This document shows, one piece after another, positions 35,758-43,818 of a stretch of DNA of 64,000 nt (positions within the stretch are counted from its first letter, which is position 1; the number at the start of each line of letters is the position of its first letter). Source of the stretch: Billgrantia sulfidoxydans (GTDB taxonomy: Bacteria; Pseudomonadota; Gammaproteobacteria; Pseudomonadales; Halomonadaceae). The translations under genes and the position numbers were made by a program. Below the pieces are notes generated by a model, which worked only from the letters and a program-made list of their open reading frames with translations, made no database searches and was not told the DNA's origin. The stretch spans positions 186,001 to 250,000 of the forward strand of contig NZ_CP053381.1 in assembly GCF_017868775.1 (NCBI RefSeq), read 5' to 3'.

Positions 35758-37431
35758 ATGAAAGAACCCATCTCACCACCCTCCGATGGAGTTCCAGCCC
35801 CCGAGGGCCCAGCCGACCTGATCGATACCGATTACGTGATCGGGCAGGACAACATCATCGGCGAGTTCAAGCTGAACCTGGACATCCACGGCAAGGTATT
35901 CGCCATCTCGGCCCTGGTCACGCTGTTCTTCGTCATTCTAACCCTGGCCCTGCACAGCGAAGTGGAGCCGCTGTTCACCGGGCTGCGCAACTGGCTGACC
36001 AGCCACCTCACCTGGTTCTTCCTGCTCTCCGCCAATATCTTCGTGGTGCTCTGCCTGGTGCTGGTCGTCTCGCCATTGGGCAAGGTGCGCATCGGTGGTG
36101 CCAACGCCAGGCCCGACTTCTCCTATTCGGCCTGGTTCTCGATGCTGTTCGCCGCCGGCATGGGCATTGGCCTGATGTTCTACGGCGTCTCGGAGCCCAT
36201 GTCGCACTTCGCCTCCTCTCTCGGCGGTACCAGCCTGGACGGTGGCATGCGCAGCGACTGGGCACCCCTGGGCGCCGCCGTCGGCAACCCCGAGGCGGCG
36301 GCGCGGCTGGGCATGGCGGCCAGCATCTTCCACTGGGGCCTGCATCCCTGGGCGATCTACGCCGTGGTGGCACTGGCCCTGGCGATCTTCTCCTACAACA
36401 AGGGCCTGCCGCTGACCATGCGCTCGATCTTCTACCCCATGCTGGGTGAGCGCATCTGGGGCTGGCCAGGCCATGCCATCGACATCCTGGCGGTCTTCGC
36501 AACGCTGTTCGGCCTGGCCACCTCGCTGGGATTGGGTGCCTCCCAGGCCACGGCGGGGCTGGGTTACCTGTTCGGCACGCCGGGTGGGGATACCACCATG
36601 GTGCTGCTGATCATCGGCATCACGCTGATCGCTATCCTCTCCATCGTGGCTGGCGTCGACAAGGGCGTGCGCCGGCTGTCAGAGATCAACATGGTGCTGG
36701 CTTTCCTGCTGCTGGCGTTCGTGATCGTCGTGGGCCCGACCCTGGTGATCTTCACCGGCGTACTGGACAATCTGGTCGCCTACATCACCCACCTGCCGGC
36801 GCTCTCGGCGCCGTTCGGTCGCGAGGATGCCAACTTCAGCCAGGGATGGACGGCCTTCTACTGGGCCTGGTGGATCTCCTGGTCGCCCTTCGTCGGCATG
36901 TTCATCGCCCGGGTATCACGCGGGCGCAGCGTGCGCGAATTCATCATCGCCGTACTGCTGATTCCCTCGCTGGTTTCGGTAGTGTGGATGACCGCCTTCG
37001 GCGGCACCGCCGTCAACCAGTTGGTGACCACTGGTTTCGAGGGTGTCCAGGATGCGGCCCTGGAGCTGCAATTGTTCGTGATGCTCGGCGAACTGCCGCT
37101 GACCGCCATCACCTCCTTCGTCGGCATCGTGCTGGTCGTGGTCTTCTTCGTCACTTCCTCAGATTCCGGCTCGCTGGTGATCGATACCATCACGGCCGGC
37201 GGCAAGGTCGACGCCCCCAAGCCGCAGCGCGTGTTTTGGGCGGTGATCGAAGGCCTGATTGCGATTGCTCTGCTGCTCGGTGGCGGGTTGGTCGCGCTGC
37301 AGGCCATGGCTGTCTCCACGGGCTTGCCATTCACATTGGTGCTTCTCGCAGGTTGTTTTGCAATCGTTAAAGGTCTGCTGAGTGAGCATCGCTTGATTAA
37401 TCCCAAGTATAGAAAAACATCGATCACATAA
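35758..37431 (+). CDS. BCCT-family betaine/carnitine/choline transporter
   Basis: This 557-residue protein has twelve predicted membrane helices and the BCCT signature WAWWISWSPFVGMFIARVSRG near residue 370. That region contains the conserved tryptophans of the substrate site. It couples quaternary-amine uptake to Na+ or H+. The ATG has TTGAGGA upstream. It follows the MttB gene by 120 bases, so it probably supplies the methyltransferase substrate. It could also serve osmoprotection, which is common in halophiles. Confidence 0.92.
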   Translation: MKEPISPPSDGVPAPEGPADLIDTDYVIGQDNIIGEFKLNLDIHGKVFAISALVTLFFVILTLALHSEVEPLFTGLRNWLTSHLTWFFLLSANIFVVLCLVLVVSPLGKVRIGGANARPDFSYSAWFSMLFAAGMGIGLMFYGVSEPMSHFASSLGGTSLDGGMRSDWAPLGAAVGNPEAAARLGMAASIFHWGLHPWAIYAVVALALAIFSYNKGLPLTMRSIFYPMLGERIWGWPGHAIDILAVFATLFGLATSLGLGASQATAGLGYLFGTPGGDTTMVLLIIGITLIAILSIVAGVDKGVRRLSEINMVLAFLLLAFVIVVGPTLVIFTGVLDNLVAYITHLPALSAPFGREDANFSQGWTAFYWAWWISWSPFVGMFIARVSRGRSVREFIIAVLLIPSLVSVVWMTAFGGTAVNQLVTTGFEGVQDAALELQLFVMLGELPLTAITSFVGIVLVVVFFVTSSDSGSLVIDTITAGGKVDAPKPQRVFWAVIEGLIAIALLLGGGLVALQAMAVSTGLPFTLVLLAGCFAIVKGLLSEHRLINPKYRKTSIT

Positions 37432-37448
37432 TTGAGTTGTGATAGAGA

Positions 37449-37487
37449 AAGCCGGCTAGGAGGACTTGGAGTCCGCCTAGCCAGCTT
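37449..37487 (+). terminator. Hairpin terminator after the BCCT gene
   Basis: GGCTAGG-A-GGACT and AGTCC-G-CCTAGCC pair around a TGG loop, with further pairing of AAGC and GCTT at the base, followed by ATTTATC. The long stem and position 18 bases past the stop mark the end of the purU-folD-mttB-BCCT unit. Confidence 0.75.
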
Positions 37488-37642
37488 ATTTATCGATTTG
37501 TCGATTCATTAAGGGAGTGGTATCTGACTTTCTTGGTAGTGTCAGTGCGTGAATTACGATACGAAATATGTGCAGAAGTGCATGCATTAAAGAAGCGCTT
37601 CTACAGCGTTGTTGGTGGATCTAAGCTAAGGGAAAGATTGAT

Positions 37643-38668
37643 ATGGCTAGCTGTAATAAGCTCGAGCAAATTTTGACGTCTCGCGATTGGTTGCTGGCAG
37701 ATGGGGCTACGGGGACCAACCTGTTCGACATGGGTTTGACGTCTGGCGAAGCACCGGAATTGTGGAATGAGCTCTACCCTCGGAGAATTGCTCGAATGTA
37801 TACTCTAGCCTTGGAAGCCGGCAGCGATATTTTTCTGACTAATTCTTTTGGTAGTAATGCCGCACGGCTTAGGCTACATGGATCACAACACCGAGCTCGC
37901 GAATTATCTCGACTGTCCGCCGCCATCGCACGAGATGTAGCAGACCGCTATCCGCGCCCCATCGTTGTTGCAGGTTCTGTGGGGCCAACGGGTGAAATAA
38001 TGTCTCCCTTGGGCTCGCTAACTCATGAGTTGGCAGTGGAGATCTTTCATGAGCAGGCTGAAGGCCTCAAGGAAGGTGGTGCCGACGTATTGTGGCTGGA
38101 GACCATGTCATCAATTGAAGAACTTCAGGCTGCGAGCGATGCCTTTAAACTGGCCAGTATGCCTTGGTGTGGGACGATGAGCTTTGATACGGCTGGGAGA
38201 ACCATGATGGGTGTGACCGCTCAGAGCGCGATGGAGACGGTTGGTCAGATGCCTAACATGCCAGTAGCGTTTGGAGCGAACTGCGGCGTTGGGGCATCGG
38301 ATTTGATGCGCACGGTCCTGAACTTTACGTCTCAAGGTAATGCAGTCCCAATTATTGCTAAAGGAAATGCTGGCATACCGGAATACTTCGATGGACATAT
38401 TCGCTATAGTGGGACTCCTGAGCTCATGGCCGATTATGCGGTTCTGGCGCGGGACGCGGGAGCCAAAATAATTGGTGGCTGCTGTGGTACGACTCCGGAG
38501 CATCTCGCTAGGATGCGCGCAGCGCTTGAAGAAAGGCCGCGAGGTGAACGACCCACTTTGGAGCAGATTCGCAATGTGCTGGGTGAATTCTCCTCGGTCA
38601 GTGATGACCATGGTAAATCCCGGGAAGGACCTAATCGTCGAAATCGCCGAAGTAAATTTAACAAGTGA
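37643..38668 (+). CDS. Betaine-homocysteine S-methyltransferase-like protein
   Basis: This 341-residue protein belongs to the zinc-dependent homocysteine S-methyltransferase family. It starts with LADGATGTNLFDMGL and has the zinc ligands Cys214 (GANCGVG) and Cys280-Cys281 (GGCCGTT). It would remethylate homocysteine from betaine or a related donor. Base composition is distinctly less GC-rich than its neighbours, suggesting recent acquisition. It follows a strong terminator and is probably expressed alone. The C-terminal tail (KSREGPNRRNRRSKF) is extra and basic. Confidence 0.85.
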   Translation: MASCNKLEQILTSRDWLLADGATGTNLFDMGLTSGEAPELWNELYPRRIARMYTLALEAGSDIFLTNSFGSNAARLRLHGSQHRARELSRLSAAIARDVADRYPRPIVVAGSVGPTGEIMSPLGSLTHELAVEIFHEQAEGLKEGGADVLWLETMSSIEELQAASDAFKLASMPWCGTMSFDTAGRTMMGVTAQSAMETVGQMPNMPVAFGANCGVGASDLMRTVLNFTSQGNAVPIIAKGNAGIPEYFDGHIRYSGTPELMADYAVLARDAGAKIIGGCCGTTPEHLARMRAALEERPRGERPTLEQIRNVLGEFSSVSDDHGKSREGPNRRNRRSKFNK

Positions 38669-38699
38669 TCAAGGAGCTGTAACCGGCTGATGTCGCAGT

Positions 38700-38935
38700 C
38701 AATGCACCCGGCAAGGTGCCTCCATAGACCTCGCCGAGGCAGACGATGCCGCGCTGCCCATGAGTCAACAGCAGGTCGCTGATGGCTCTCATGCCCGAAG
38801 AGAACGACCAGGCTGCCTCGGCATCCTCCAGAGCAGCTAGCGTCTCCTCCAGAGCGTATAGGGTGGATTCTGGCATAACGCGTGTAGAGCGGCCCTTGGC
38901 GACGCCCTTCGACTACCTCCAGCAAGGCTTTACAG
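38700..38935 (-). pseudogene. Truncated, frameshifted Cys/Met-metabolism PLP enzyme
   Basis: On the minus strand this encodes GPLYTRYA, then, after a one-base frameshift, TLYALEETLAALEDAEAAW and SFSSGMRAISDLLLTHGQR, then YGGTL. This is the N-terminal part of cystathionine gamma-synthase/methionine gamma-lyase-type enzymes. Neither the lysine-containing PLP site nor the rest of the roughly 390-residue protein is present. It is a decayed fragment converging on the BHMT-like gene, itself a methionine-related gene of foreign composition. Confidence 0.7.
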
Positions 38936-39209
38936 ACGCTTCACCCCAAACCTTGATCACGATCAGGGCAGTGATGCCAAGTGATCCGGGAGGTTTTCGA
39001 ACTTGATCCCTACCGCTAAGGCCACAGGCGGTCATCAATATCATGAGGTTTTACGTGCTCTTGCCGCTTCGGCTGGCGACACTGGGAATACTCTTGCCGG
39101 GTTATTCGACGAGGCGTGGCGGCTATGCTATAAGGAGTATGTGAGATGCTTCTTTTGTTCGTAAGGGGTGTGAAGGTTGACGCCTGGAAGAGGAACGAGG
39201 AGGAGTGAT
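38936..39209 (+). other. Unassigned stretch with one 53-codon frame
   Basis: The stretch holds a frame from TTG 39003 to a stop near 39163 (LIPTAKATGGHQYHEVLRAL, continuing with a WRLCYKEYV segment), preceded by GGGAGG. It looks protein-like but I do not recognise it. It could be a remnant like its pseudogene neighbour. Nothing else is visible. Confidence 0.3.
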
Positions 39210-39443
39210 ATGCGGCGATACTTTGATGACCCCCAATGTGCCCATGCCCTGGGGAATGCTTTACTGCTTCTAGGGCTGGTATTGCTGGGTGTCGGTGTGA
39301 CGGGAGGCTACCTCATCGACGGCCGCCTGTCGCTGATCGCTCAAGTTCTGGCTCACGTACTGATCATTCTCGGACCTACACTGGTGAAGCTCGGGTACAT
39401 ACTGCGCATCAATGCCCGACATCGCCTACATCTCACCTATTGA
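39210..39443 (+). CDS. Small membrane protein upstream of orphan sdhB
   Basis: This 77-residue protein has two hydrophobic helices (about 13-35 and 42-65) and starts MRRYFDDPQCAHAL after GAGGAGGAG. I do not recognise its family. It lies 32 bases before an sdhB-like gene. It could be a membrane anchor or regulatory companion for that gene, but it is not similar to SdhC or SdhD by eye. Confidence 0.6.
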   Translation: MRRYFDDPQCAHALGNALLLLGLVLLGVGVTGGYLIDGRLSLIAQVLAHVLIILGPTLVKLGYILRINARHRLHLTY

Positions 39444-39475
39444 GATGCGTCCACCTGTCGGCAGGGAAAACCGCC

Positions 39476-40183
39476 ATGTTTAGCGTCCGGCTCTATCGCT
39501 ACCATCCCGAACACGACGCGGCGCCGCGTATGGAAACCTATGAGGTCGAGGAGCGATTCCGCTTAGCGATGGTGCTTGATGTGCTCGAATACCTGAAGCA
39601 TCAGGACACGACTCTGACCTATCGACGCTCCTGTCGTGAGGGGGTGTGCGGCTCGGATGGCATGAACATCAACGGCAAGAATGGCCTGGCCTGTATTACG
39701 CCGGTCGCCGAGGCACTGAACGGCACCGATATCCTGATCTTGCGTCCCTTGCCCGGTATGCCGGTCATCCGCGACCTGGTAGTCGATCAAGCACAGTTCA
39801 TGCGCCAGTTCGAGAAGATTCGCCCCTGGTTGATCAACGACGAGCCACCCATCGCCCGGGAACGCCTGCAGAGCCCCGAGGAGCGCGAGAAACTCGACGG
39901 GCTCTATGAATGCATTCTCTGCGCCTGTTGCAGCTCGGCCTGTCCGTCCTGGTGGTGGAACCCGGATAAGTACATCGGTCCTGCGGGGTTGTTGCAAGCC
40001 TACCGCTTTCTGATCGATAGCCGAGATACCGCAACCAGCGATCGCCTGGCCGACCTCGATGACCCCTTCAGCGTGTTCCGCTGTCGACAGATCGCCAACT
40101 GCACCTGGGTGTGCCCCAAGGGGCTAAACCCGTTGAAGGCGATCGGTCACATCAAGGCCATGCTGCTGAAACATGGAACCTGA
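39476..40183 (+). CDS. Orphan succinate dehydrogenase/fumarate reductase iron-sulfur subunit
   Basis: This 235-residue SdhB/FrdB-type protein carries all three cluster motifs: CREGVCGSDGMN with a later Cys for 2Fe-2S (the Asp as in E. coli SdhB), CILCACCSSACP, and CRQIANCTWVCP for the 4Fe-4S and 3Fe-4S clusters. No sdhA, sdhC or sdhD lies beside it, so it either supplements a complex encoded elsewhere or serves another dehydrogenase. The start ATG 39476 has AGGGA upstream. Neighbours are small proteins of unknown role. Confidence 0.88.
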   Translation: MFSVRLYRYHPEHDAAPRMETYEVEERFRLAMVLDVLEYLKHQDTTLTYRRSCREGVCGSDGMNINGKNGLACITPVAEALNGTDILILRPLPGMPVIRDLVVDQAQFMRQFEKIRPWLINDEPPIARERLQSPEEREKLDGLYECILCACCSSACPSWWWNPDKYIGPAGLLQAYRFLIDSRDTATSDRLADLDDPFSVFRCRQIANCTWVCPKGLNPLKAIGHIKAMLLKHGT

Positions 40184-40225
40184 CACTCCTTAATGCGCCG
40201 CAAACTGTGGCAGGAGGCAATTCTC

Positions 40226-40684
40226 ATGGCTTTTCGCCAAGTCAAGGATCTGCTCGTCTGGATACGCGATTTTCATGCTCGGCTGGGGGAGCAGTACGCC
40301 CAACTGGCTGAAGTACAACAGGATGAGCGGATGAGGATGGCACTTGCGTTCCTTGCAGATCGTGAGAAGCGCATGTCGAGTGGCATGTTGGCCTATCTTG
40401 AGGATGGCCGCGAAGGATTGCTCACGACCTGGCTAATCGACAGCCAGGAATTCGGTCATCCTGACGTGCTGGAGCGGATACCTCGCTGCCTGGGCTGTCG
40501 CGATACCCACGACCTCCTCGCTAACGTGATGACCGCCCACCAGACGCTCAAGGACATGTACCGGTTGCGTGCCGAATTGGCTTCCATACCTGAGGAAGCT
40601 GAGCTGTTCGAACAGCTGGCCGAGCAGCAGGATGCAGAAGCCCGCCTGCAAACACGTGACTTCGCACGCCTCGAGATGTACTGA
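40226..40684 (+). CDS. Helical protein of unknown function after sdhB
   Basis: This 152-residue protein starts at ATG 40226 (MAFRQVKDLLVWIRDFHARL), with AGGAGG upstream. It is almost entirely helical and charged, with two cysteines (CLGC) near residue 88. I do not recognise it. Its size and repeated helix pattern recall four-helix bundles such as ferritin-like proteins, and it loosely resembles the protein at 52116-52598. Its context with orphan sdhB suggests a respiratory accessory role, which is speculation. Confidence 0.55.
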   Translation: MAFRQVKDLLVWIRDFHARLGEQYAQLAEVQQDERMRMALAFLADREKRMSSGMLAYLEDGREGLLTTWLIDSQEFGHPDVLERIPRCLGCRDTHDLLANVMTAHQTLKDMYRLRAELASIPEEAELFEQLAEQQDAEARLQTRDFARLEMY

Positions 40685-40795
40685 AGCCAGAGCACTCGCA
40701 GTGGGCCTGATGTGGCCCAGATAGGCCGCAGAACGAGAGCCGCATGACGTCCGAGCCCAGAGCTGGCCACCCACGGCGTGTCCAGCATGGGCAAG

Positions 40796-41359
40796 CTACA
40801 GCGCCCAGACCAGCGCCAACAGTATTCCCCACGCCATCAGCCCGAAGGCCATCACCGTGTAGGTGGCCGACATCACCATGACATCGTCCTCCTCGCGCTC
40901 GGCGAGCGCCTGCAGGCCGTGGTAGACCAGCCCGCACGACAGCATCATCGCCAGCAGCACGCCACAGATGATGAACACCATGTCGGGGACGAACAGCGTC
41001 AGCGAGGAGAACCACAGCGGCAGCGGCGCCATGGCGGCGAGGAAGTAGGCGTCGCGGTGGCTCAGCCGCAGGCGGTGGGCGCGCGCCACGCCGTGGATCA
41101 GCCAGCCCATCACCAGGAAGGTGAGCAGCTCGGCGGTGAAGAGGGCCGGCGCGATAATTGCCCAGGGGCGATCGGCCAGGCCGGGCAGCAGGGCATCGCC
41201 ATGCCGGTAGATGGCGTAGTGCAGCATGACCGGCGGCAGCAGCGACAGCGGCAGTACCACGCGCAGGATCAAGGCATTGAGAGAAGGGCGCTCGCGTCGC
41301 AGTTGCTGCCAGCCTCCCTCTTGCGTGAAGGGAAGCTGCAGAATCAGGGAAATGTTCAT
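40796..41359 (-). CDS. Yip1-family membrane protein, paralogue 1
   Basis: This 187-residue protein has about five membrane helices and starts MNISLILQLPFTQEGGWQQL. It resembles Yip1 domain proteins. Its neighbour at 41429-41992 has the same length and about half its residues in common, so the pair is a tandem duplication. Both point away from a MarR gene across a palindrome and are probably under its control. Function is unknown; membrane stress or lipid-related roles are possible. Confidence 0.75.
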   Translation of the reverse strand: MNISLILQLPFTQEGGWQQLRRERPSLNALILRVVLPLSLLPPVMLHYAIYRHGDALLPGLADRPWAIIAPALFTAELLTFLVMGWLIHGVARAHRLRLSHRDAYFLAAMAPLPLWFSSLTLFVPDMVFIICGVLLAMMLSCGLVYHGLQALAEREEDDVMVMSATYTVMAFGLMAWGILLALVWAL

Positions 41360-41428
41360 GGTTTTGCCTTTGCCAGTGTTATGCCGTGTCGTTGTTACAT
41401 GCAGTGCTGCTCATTCGCTGAAGAGGAA

Positions 41429-41992
41429 TCAGTACGCCCAGACTATGGCCATCAGCAGTCCCCAGGCCAGAACACCGCCAGCCATGACGGTATAGGTCGC
41501 AGACATTGCCACGACATCGCTATCCTCGCGATGGCACAGGGCCTGCAGGCCGTGGTAAATCAGGCTGCAGGAAATCCCCAGGGCCACGATTGCCACCAGC
41601 GTGTTGAGCAGCACGCTAGGAATCAGCAGGGCCAGCGAGGCGGACCACAGCGGCAACGGCGCCAGGGCCGCAAGCAAGTAAGCGTCGTGGTAATCGATTG
41701 ACATGTCATCGCTATTGACCACCGCATGAATCAGCCATCCCATTACGAAGAAAGTGAGCAGCTCGGCGAGAAACAGGATCGTGGTGATGTAACGCCATGG
41801 ACGCTCACCGAACCCAGCAATGAAGGTGTCACCATAGTGCGTGCCGGCGTAATAGAGCAGCACGGGGGGAAGCAGTGACATGGGCAATACCACCAGCCAG
41901 ACCAACTTCGGAATGGAGGGGCGTCCTTGACGCAGTTGCTGCCAGCCGCCTGCGCGGGTGAAGGGGAGCTGCAGAATTATCGCGAGATTCAT
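41429..41992 (-). CDS. Yip1-family membrane protein, paralogue 2
   Basis: This 187-residue protein starts at ATG 41992 (MNLAIILQLPFTRAGG), matching its paralogue. The in-frame GTG at 42001 is rejected. It has about five membrane helices and conserved SATYTVMA near the end. It lies 69 bases upstream of paralogue 1 in transcription order and 26 bases from the palindrome shared with the MarR gene. The pair is likely co-transcribed. Confidence 0.75.
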   Translation of the reverse strand: MNLAIILQLPFTRAGGWQQLRQGRPSIPKLVWLVVLPMSLLPPVLLYYAGTHYGDTFIAGFGERPWRYITTILFLAELLTFFVMGWLIHAVVNSDDMSIDYHDAYLLAALAPLPLWSASLALLIPSVLLNTLVAIVALGISCSLIYHGLQALCHREDSDVVAMSATYTVMAGGVLAWGLLMAIVWAY

Positions 41993-42017
41993 GGCGGACA
42001 CCCCAGTCGAGATTTTT

Positions 42018-42034
42018 ATATCATGCTATGATAT
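42018..42034. promoter_or_regulatory. Palindromic MarR-type operator
   Basis: ATATCAT-GCT-ATGATAT is a perfect 7-3-7 inverted repeat in the 97-base gap between the Yip1 pair and the divergent MarR gene. MarR proteins usually bind such palindromes in their own divergent promoter. Confidence 0.6.
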
Positions 42035-42089
42035 TGTTTATGCGCCAAATCGCAATATGTCAAGACTCACCTGTCAGGAGAGCGGCTCG

Positions 42090-42527
42090 ATGTCCGAGCA
42101 TGATTCATCTGAAGCGGTATCCAGCCCTTTGACCAAGCAGGATTTCGAGCGGCTTTCCCACTTTCGCCACCAGCTGCGCTGTTTCTTGCGGGTCAGCGAA
42201 GATATTTGCCAGCAGCATGGCCTCACCTCGCTGCAGTATCAGCTGCTGCTGCACCTGAAGGGGTTTACGGGGCGGGAGTGGGCCACGGTGGGGGAGCTCG
42301 CCGAACGGCTCCAGGCCAAGCATCACGGCACCGTGATGCTGGTCGATCGCTGCGAGCAGCTCGGCCTGGTGCAGCGAAGCCCCGGACGCAACGACCGGCG
42401 GCGCAGCGAAGTGCACCTGCTGCCGAAGGGGGCGCTGATCGTCGAACAGGTTGCCAGCGAGCATCAGCCGGAGTTGCGTCACTTGCAGGAGGAGTTCCAA
42501 CTGCCCGGCTGGTCGGAGTCAGTTTAG
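42090..42527 (+). CDS. MarR-family transcriptional regulator
   Basis: This 145-residue winged-helix regulator starts at ATG 42090 (MSEHDSSEAVSS), with AGGAG upstream. Upstream in-frame ATGs lie in the divergent promoter. It contains TSLQYQLLLHLK, GELAERLQAKHHGTVMLVDR and GRNDRRRSEVHL, the usual recognition helix and wing. It diverges from the Yip1 pair across a palindrome and lies 93 bases before a P450 gene, so it may repress either or both. Confidence 0.85.
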   Translation: MSEHDSSEAVSSPLTKQDFERLSHFRHQLRCFLRVSEDICQQHGLTSLQYQLLLHLKGFTGREWATVGELAERLQAKHHGTVMLVDRCEQLGLVQRSPGRNDRRRSEVHLLPKGALIVEQVASEHQPELRHLQEEFQLPGWSESV

Positions 42528-42620
42528 GGCATCGTGCTGAAATCACGTTTCGTTTTCATGTGCCGCAGAGCGTGCTGACGATACCGGTACATGGTCCGTT
42601 GCTTGTATTGAGGAGAGAGT

Positions 42621-43778
42621 ATGAATGACAGCCAACGTCAGGATTGGGACCCCCGCGCCGAGTCAGTGCTTGAAGATCAAATAACCGCCTATGATAGCAT
42701 GCGCCGCCGCTGCCCGGTGGCCTACAGCGATTACCTGCAGTGGTCGCTGTTTCGCCACGAAGATGTAATGCGAGTGCTCTTGGATCACGAAACCTTCAGC
42801 AACGCTGCCAGTCACCATCTCTCCGTGCCCAATGCCATGGACCCGCCCGAGCACACGCATTTTCGGCAGCTCATCGAGCCTTATTTTCTCCCTGAGGCGA
42901 TGGCGGCGTTCGAGCCGTACTGTCGAGAAATCGCCAAGCGCGTGGTGGCACGGCTGCCGCAAACGGGTGAGATCGAGGCAATGGCCGAGCTGGGGCAGAA
43001 CTTCGCCTTGGAGATCCAGTGTGCCTACATGGGTTGGCCCGAGAGCCTGCATGAACCATTGCGTGACTGGGTGGAGTGCCAGCAAGCGGCAACCCTGGCA
43101 GGTGATCGCCAGGCTCTGGGTGAGTTGGCGTTGGAGTTCGATAGCGTGATTCGCGACCTGCTGGCTGAGCGTCGGACGGCCGGTGAGGCTGCGCCGGATG
43201 ATGTCACCTCATGCATCATGAACGAGACGGTACAGGGCCGACCGCTCGCTGATGAAGAGATCGTCAGTATCATTCGCAACTGGACGGTGGGTGAGTTGGG
43301 TACAATCGCTGCAAGTGTGGGAATACTGGTGCGCTACCTGGCTGAGCATTCAACGTTGCAGGCCAGGCTGCGCGGAGAGCCGGAGCTGTTACCGACGGCC
43401 ATCGACGAGATCTTAAGGTTGGATGCACCGCTGATATCCAATCGGCGCGTGACCAGGCAGCCGGTAGAGATTGGCGGGCGGCAGATACCCGCCGGGGAGC
43501 GACTGACGATTCTGTGGGGCTCGGCGAACAGAGACGAGGCGGTCTTTGGCGATCCGGATGAGCTTCGGTTGGATCGGGACCCCCAGACCAACCTGCTCTA
43601 CGGTGCCGGCATCCATGTCTGCCCCGGCGCGCCGCTGGCACGTATGGAACTGCGCCTGATCATGGAGGCGCTTCTCGCCGGTACCCTCCACCTGGCCTTG
43701 ATAGCCGACAAACCGGCGGTTCGGGCCAGATTTCCCGCTGGTGGTTACTCATCGGTGCCCATCAGGGTGACGCGCTGA
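42621..43778 (+). CDS. Cytochrome P450
   Basis: This 385-residue bacterial P450 has the heme loop YGAGIHVCPGAPLAR with axial Cys334, the ExxR helix EILR at about 257-260, and QARLRGEPELLPTAIDEILR-type K-helix context. The usual AGxxT of the I helix reads VGELGTIAAS here. No ferredoxin gene is adjacent, so redox partners are elsewhere. The substrate is unknown. The MarR gene just upstream suggests induction by a small molecule. It converges on nirF with a hairpin between. Confidence 0.9.
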   Translation: MNDSQRQDWDPRAESVLEDQITAYDSMRRRCPVAYSDYLQWSLFRHEDVMRVLLDHETFSNAASHHLSVPNAMDPPEHTHFRQLIEPYFLPEAMAAFEPYCREIAKRVVARLPQTGEIEAMAELGQNFALEIQCAYMGWPESLHEPLRDWVECQQAATLAGDRQALGELALEFDSVIRDLLAERRTAGEAAPDDVTSCIMNETVQGRPLADEEIVSIIRNWTVGELGTIAASVGILVRYLAEHSTLQARLRGEPELLPTAIDEILRLDAPLISNRRVTRQPVEIGGRQIPAGERLTILWGSANRDEAVFGDPDELRLDRDPQTNLLYGAGIHVCPGAPLARMELRLIMEALLAGTLHLALIADKPAVRARFPAGGYSSVPIRVTR

Positions 43779-43781
43779 ATC

Positions 43782-43809
43782 ATCGGCCGGTCCTCTGTGG
43801 CCGGCCGAT
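43782..43809. terminator. Convergent hairpin between P450 and nirF
   Basis: ATCGGCCGG and CCGGCCGAT form a perfect 9-bp stem around a 10-base loop in the 40-base gap between the two convergent stops. It probably terminates both. Confidence 0.6.
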
Positions 43810-43818
43810 CGGCATCGT

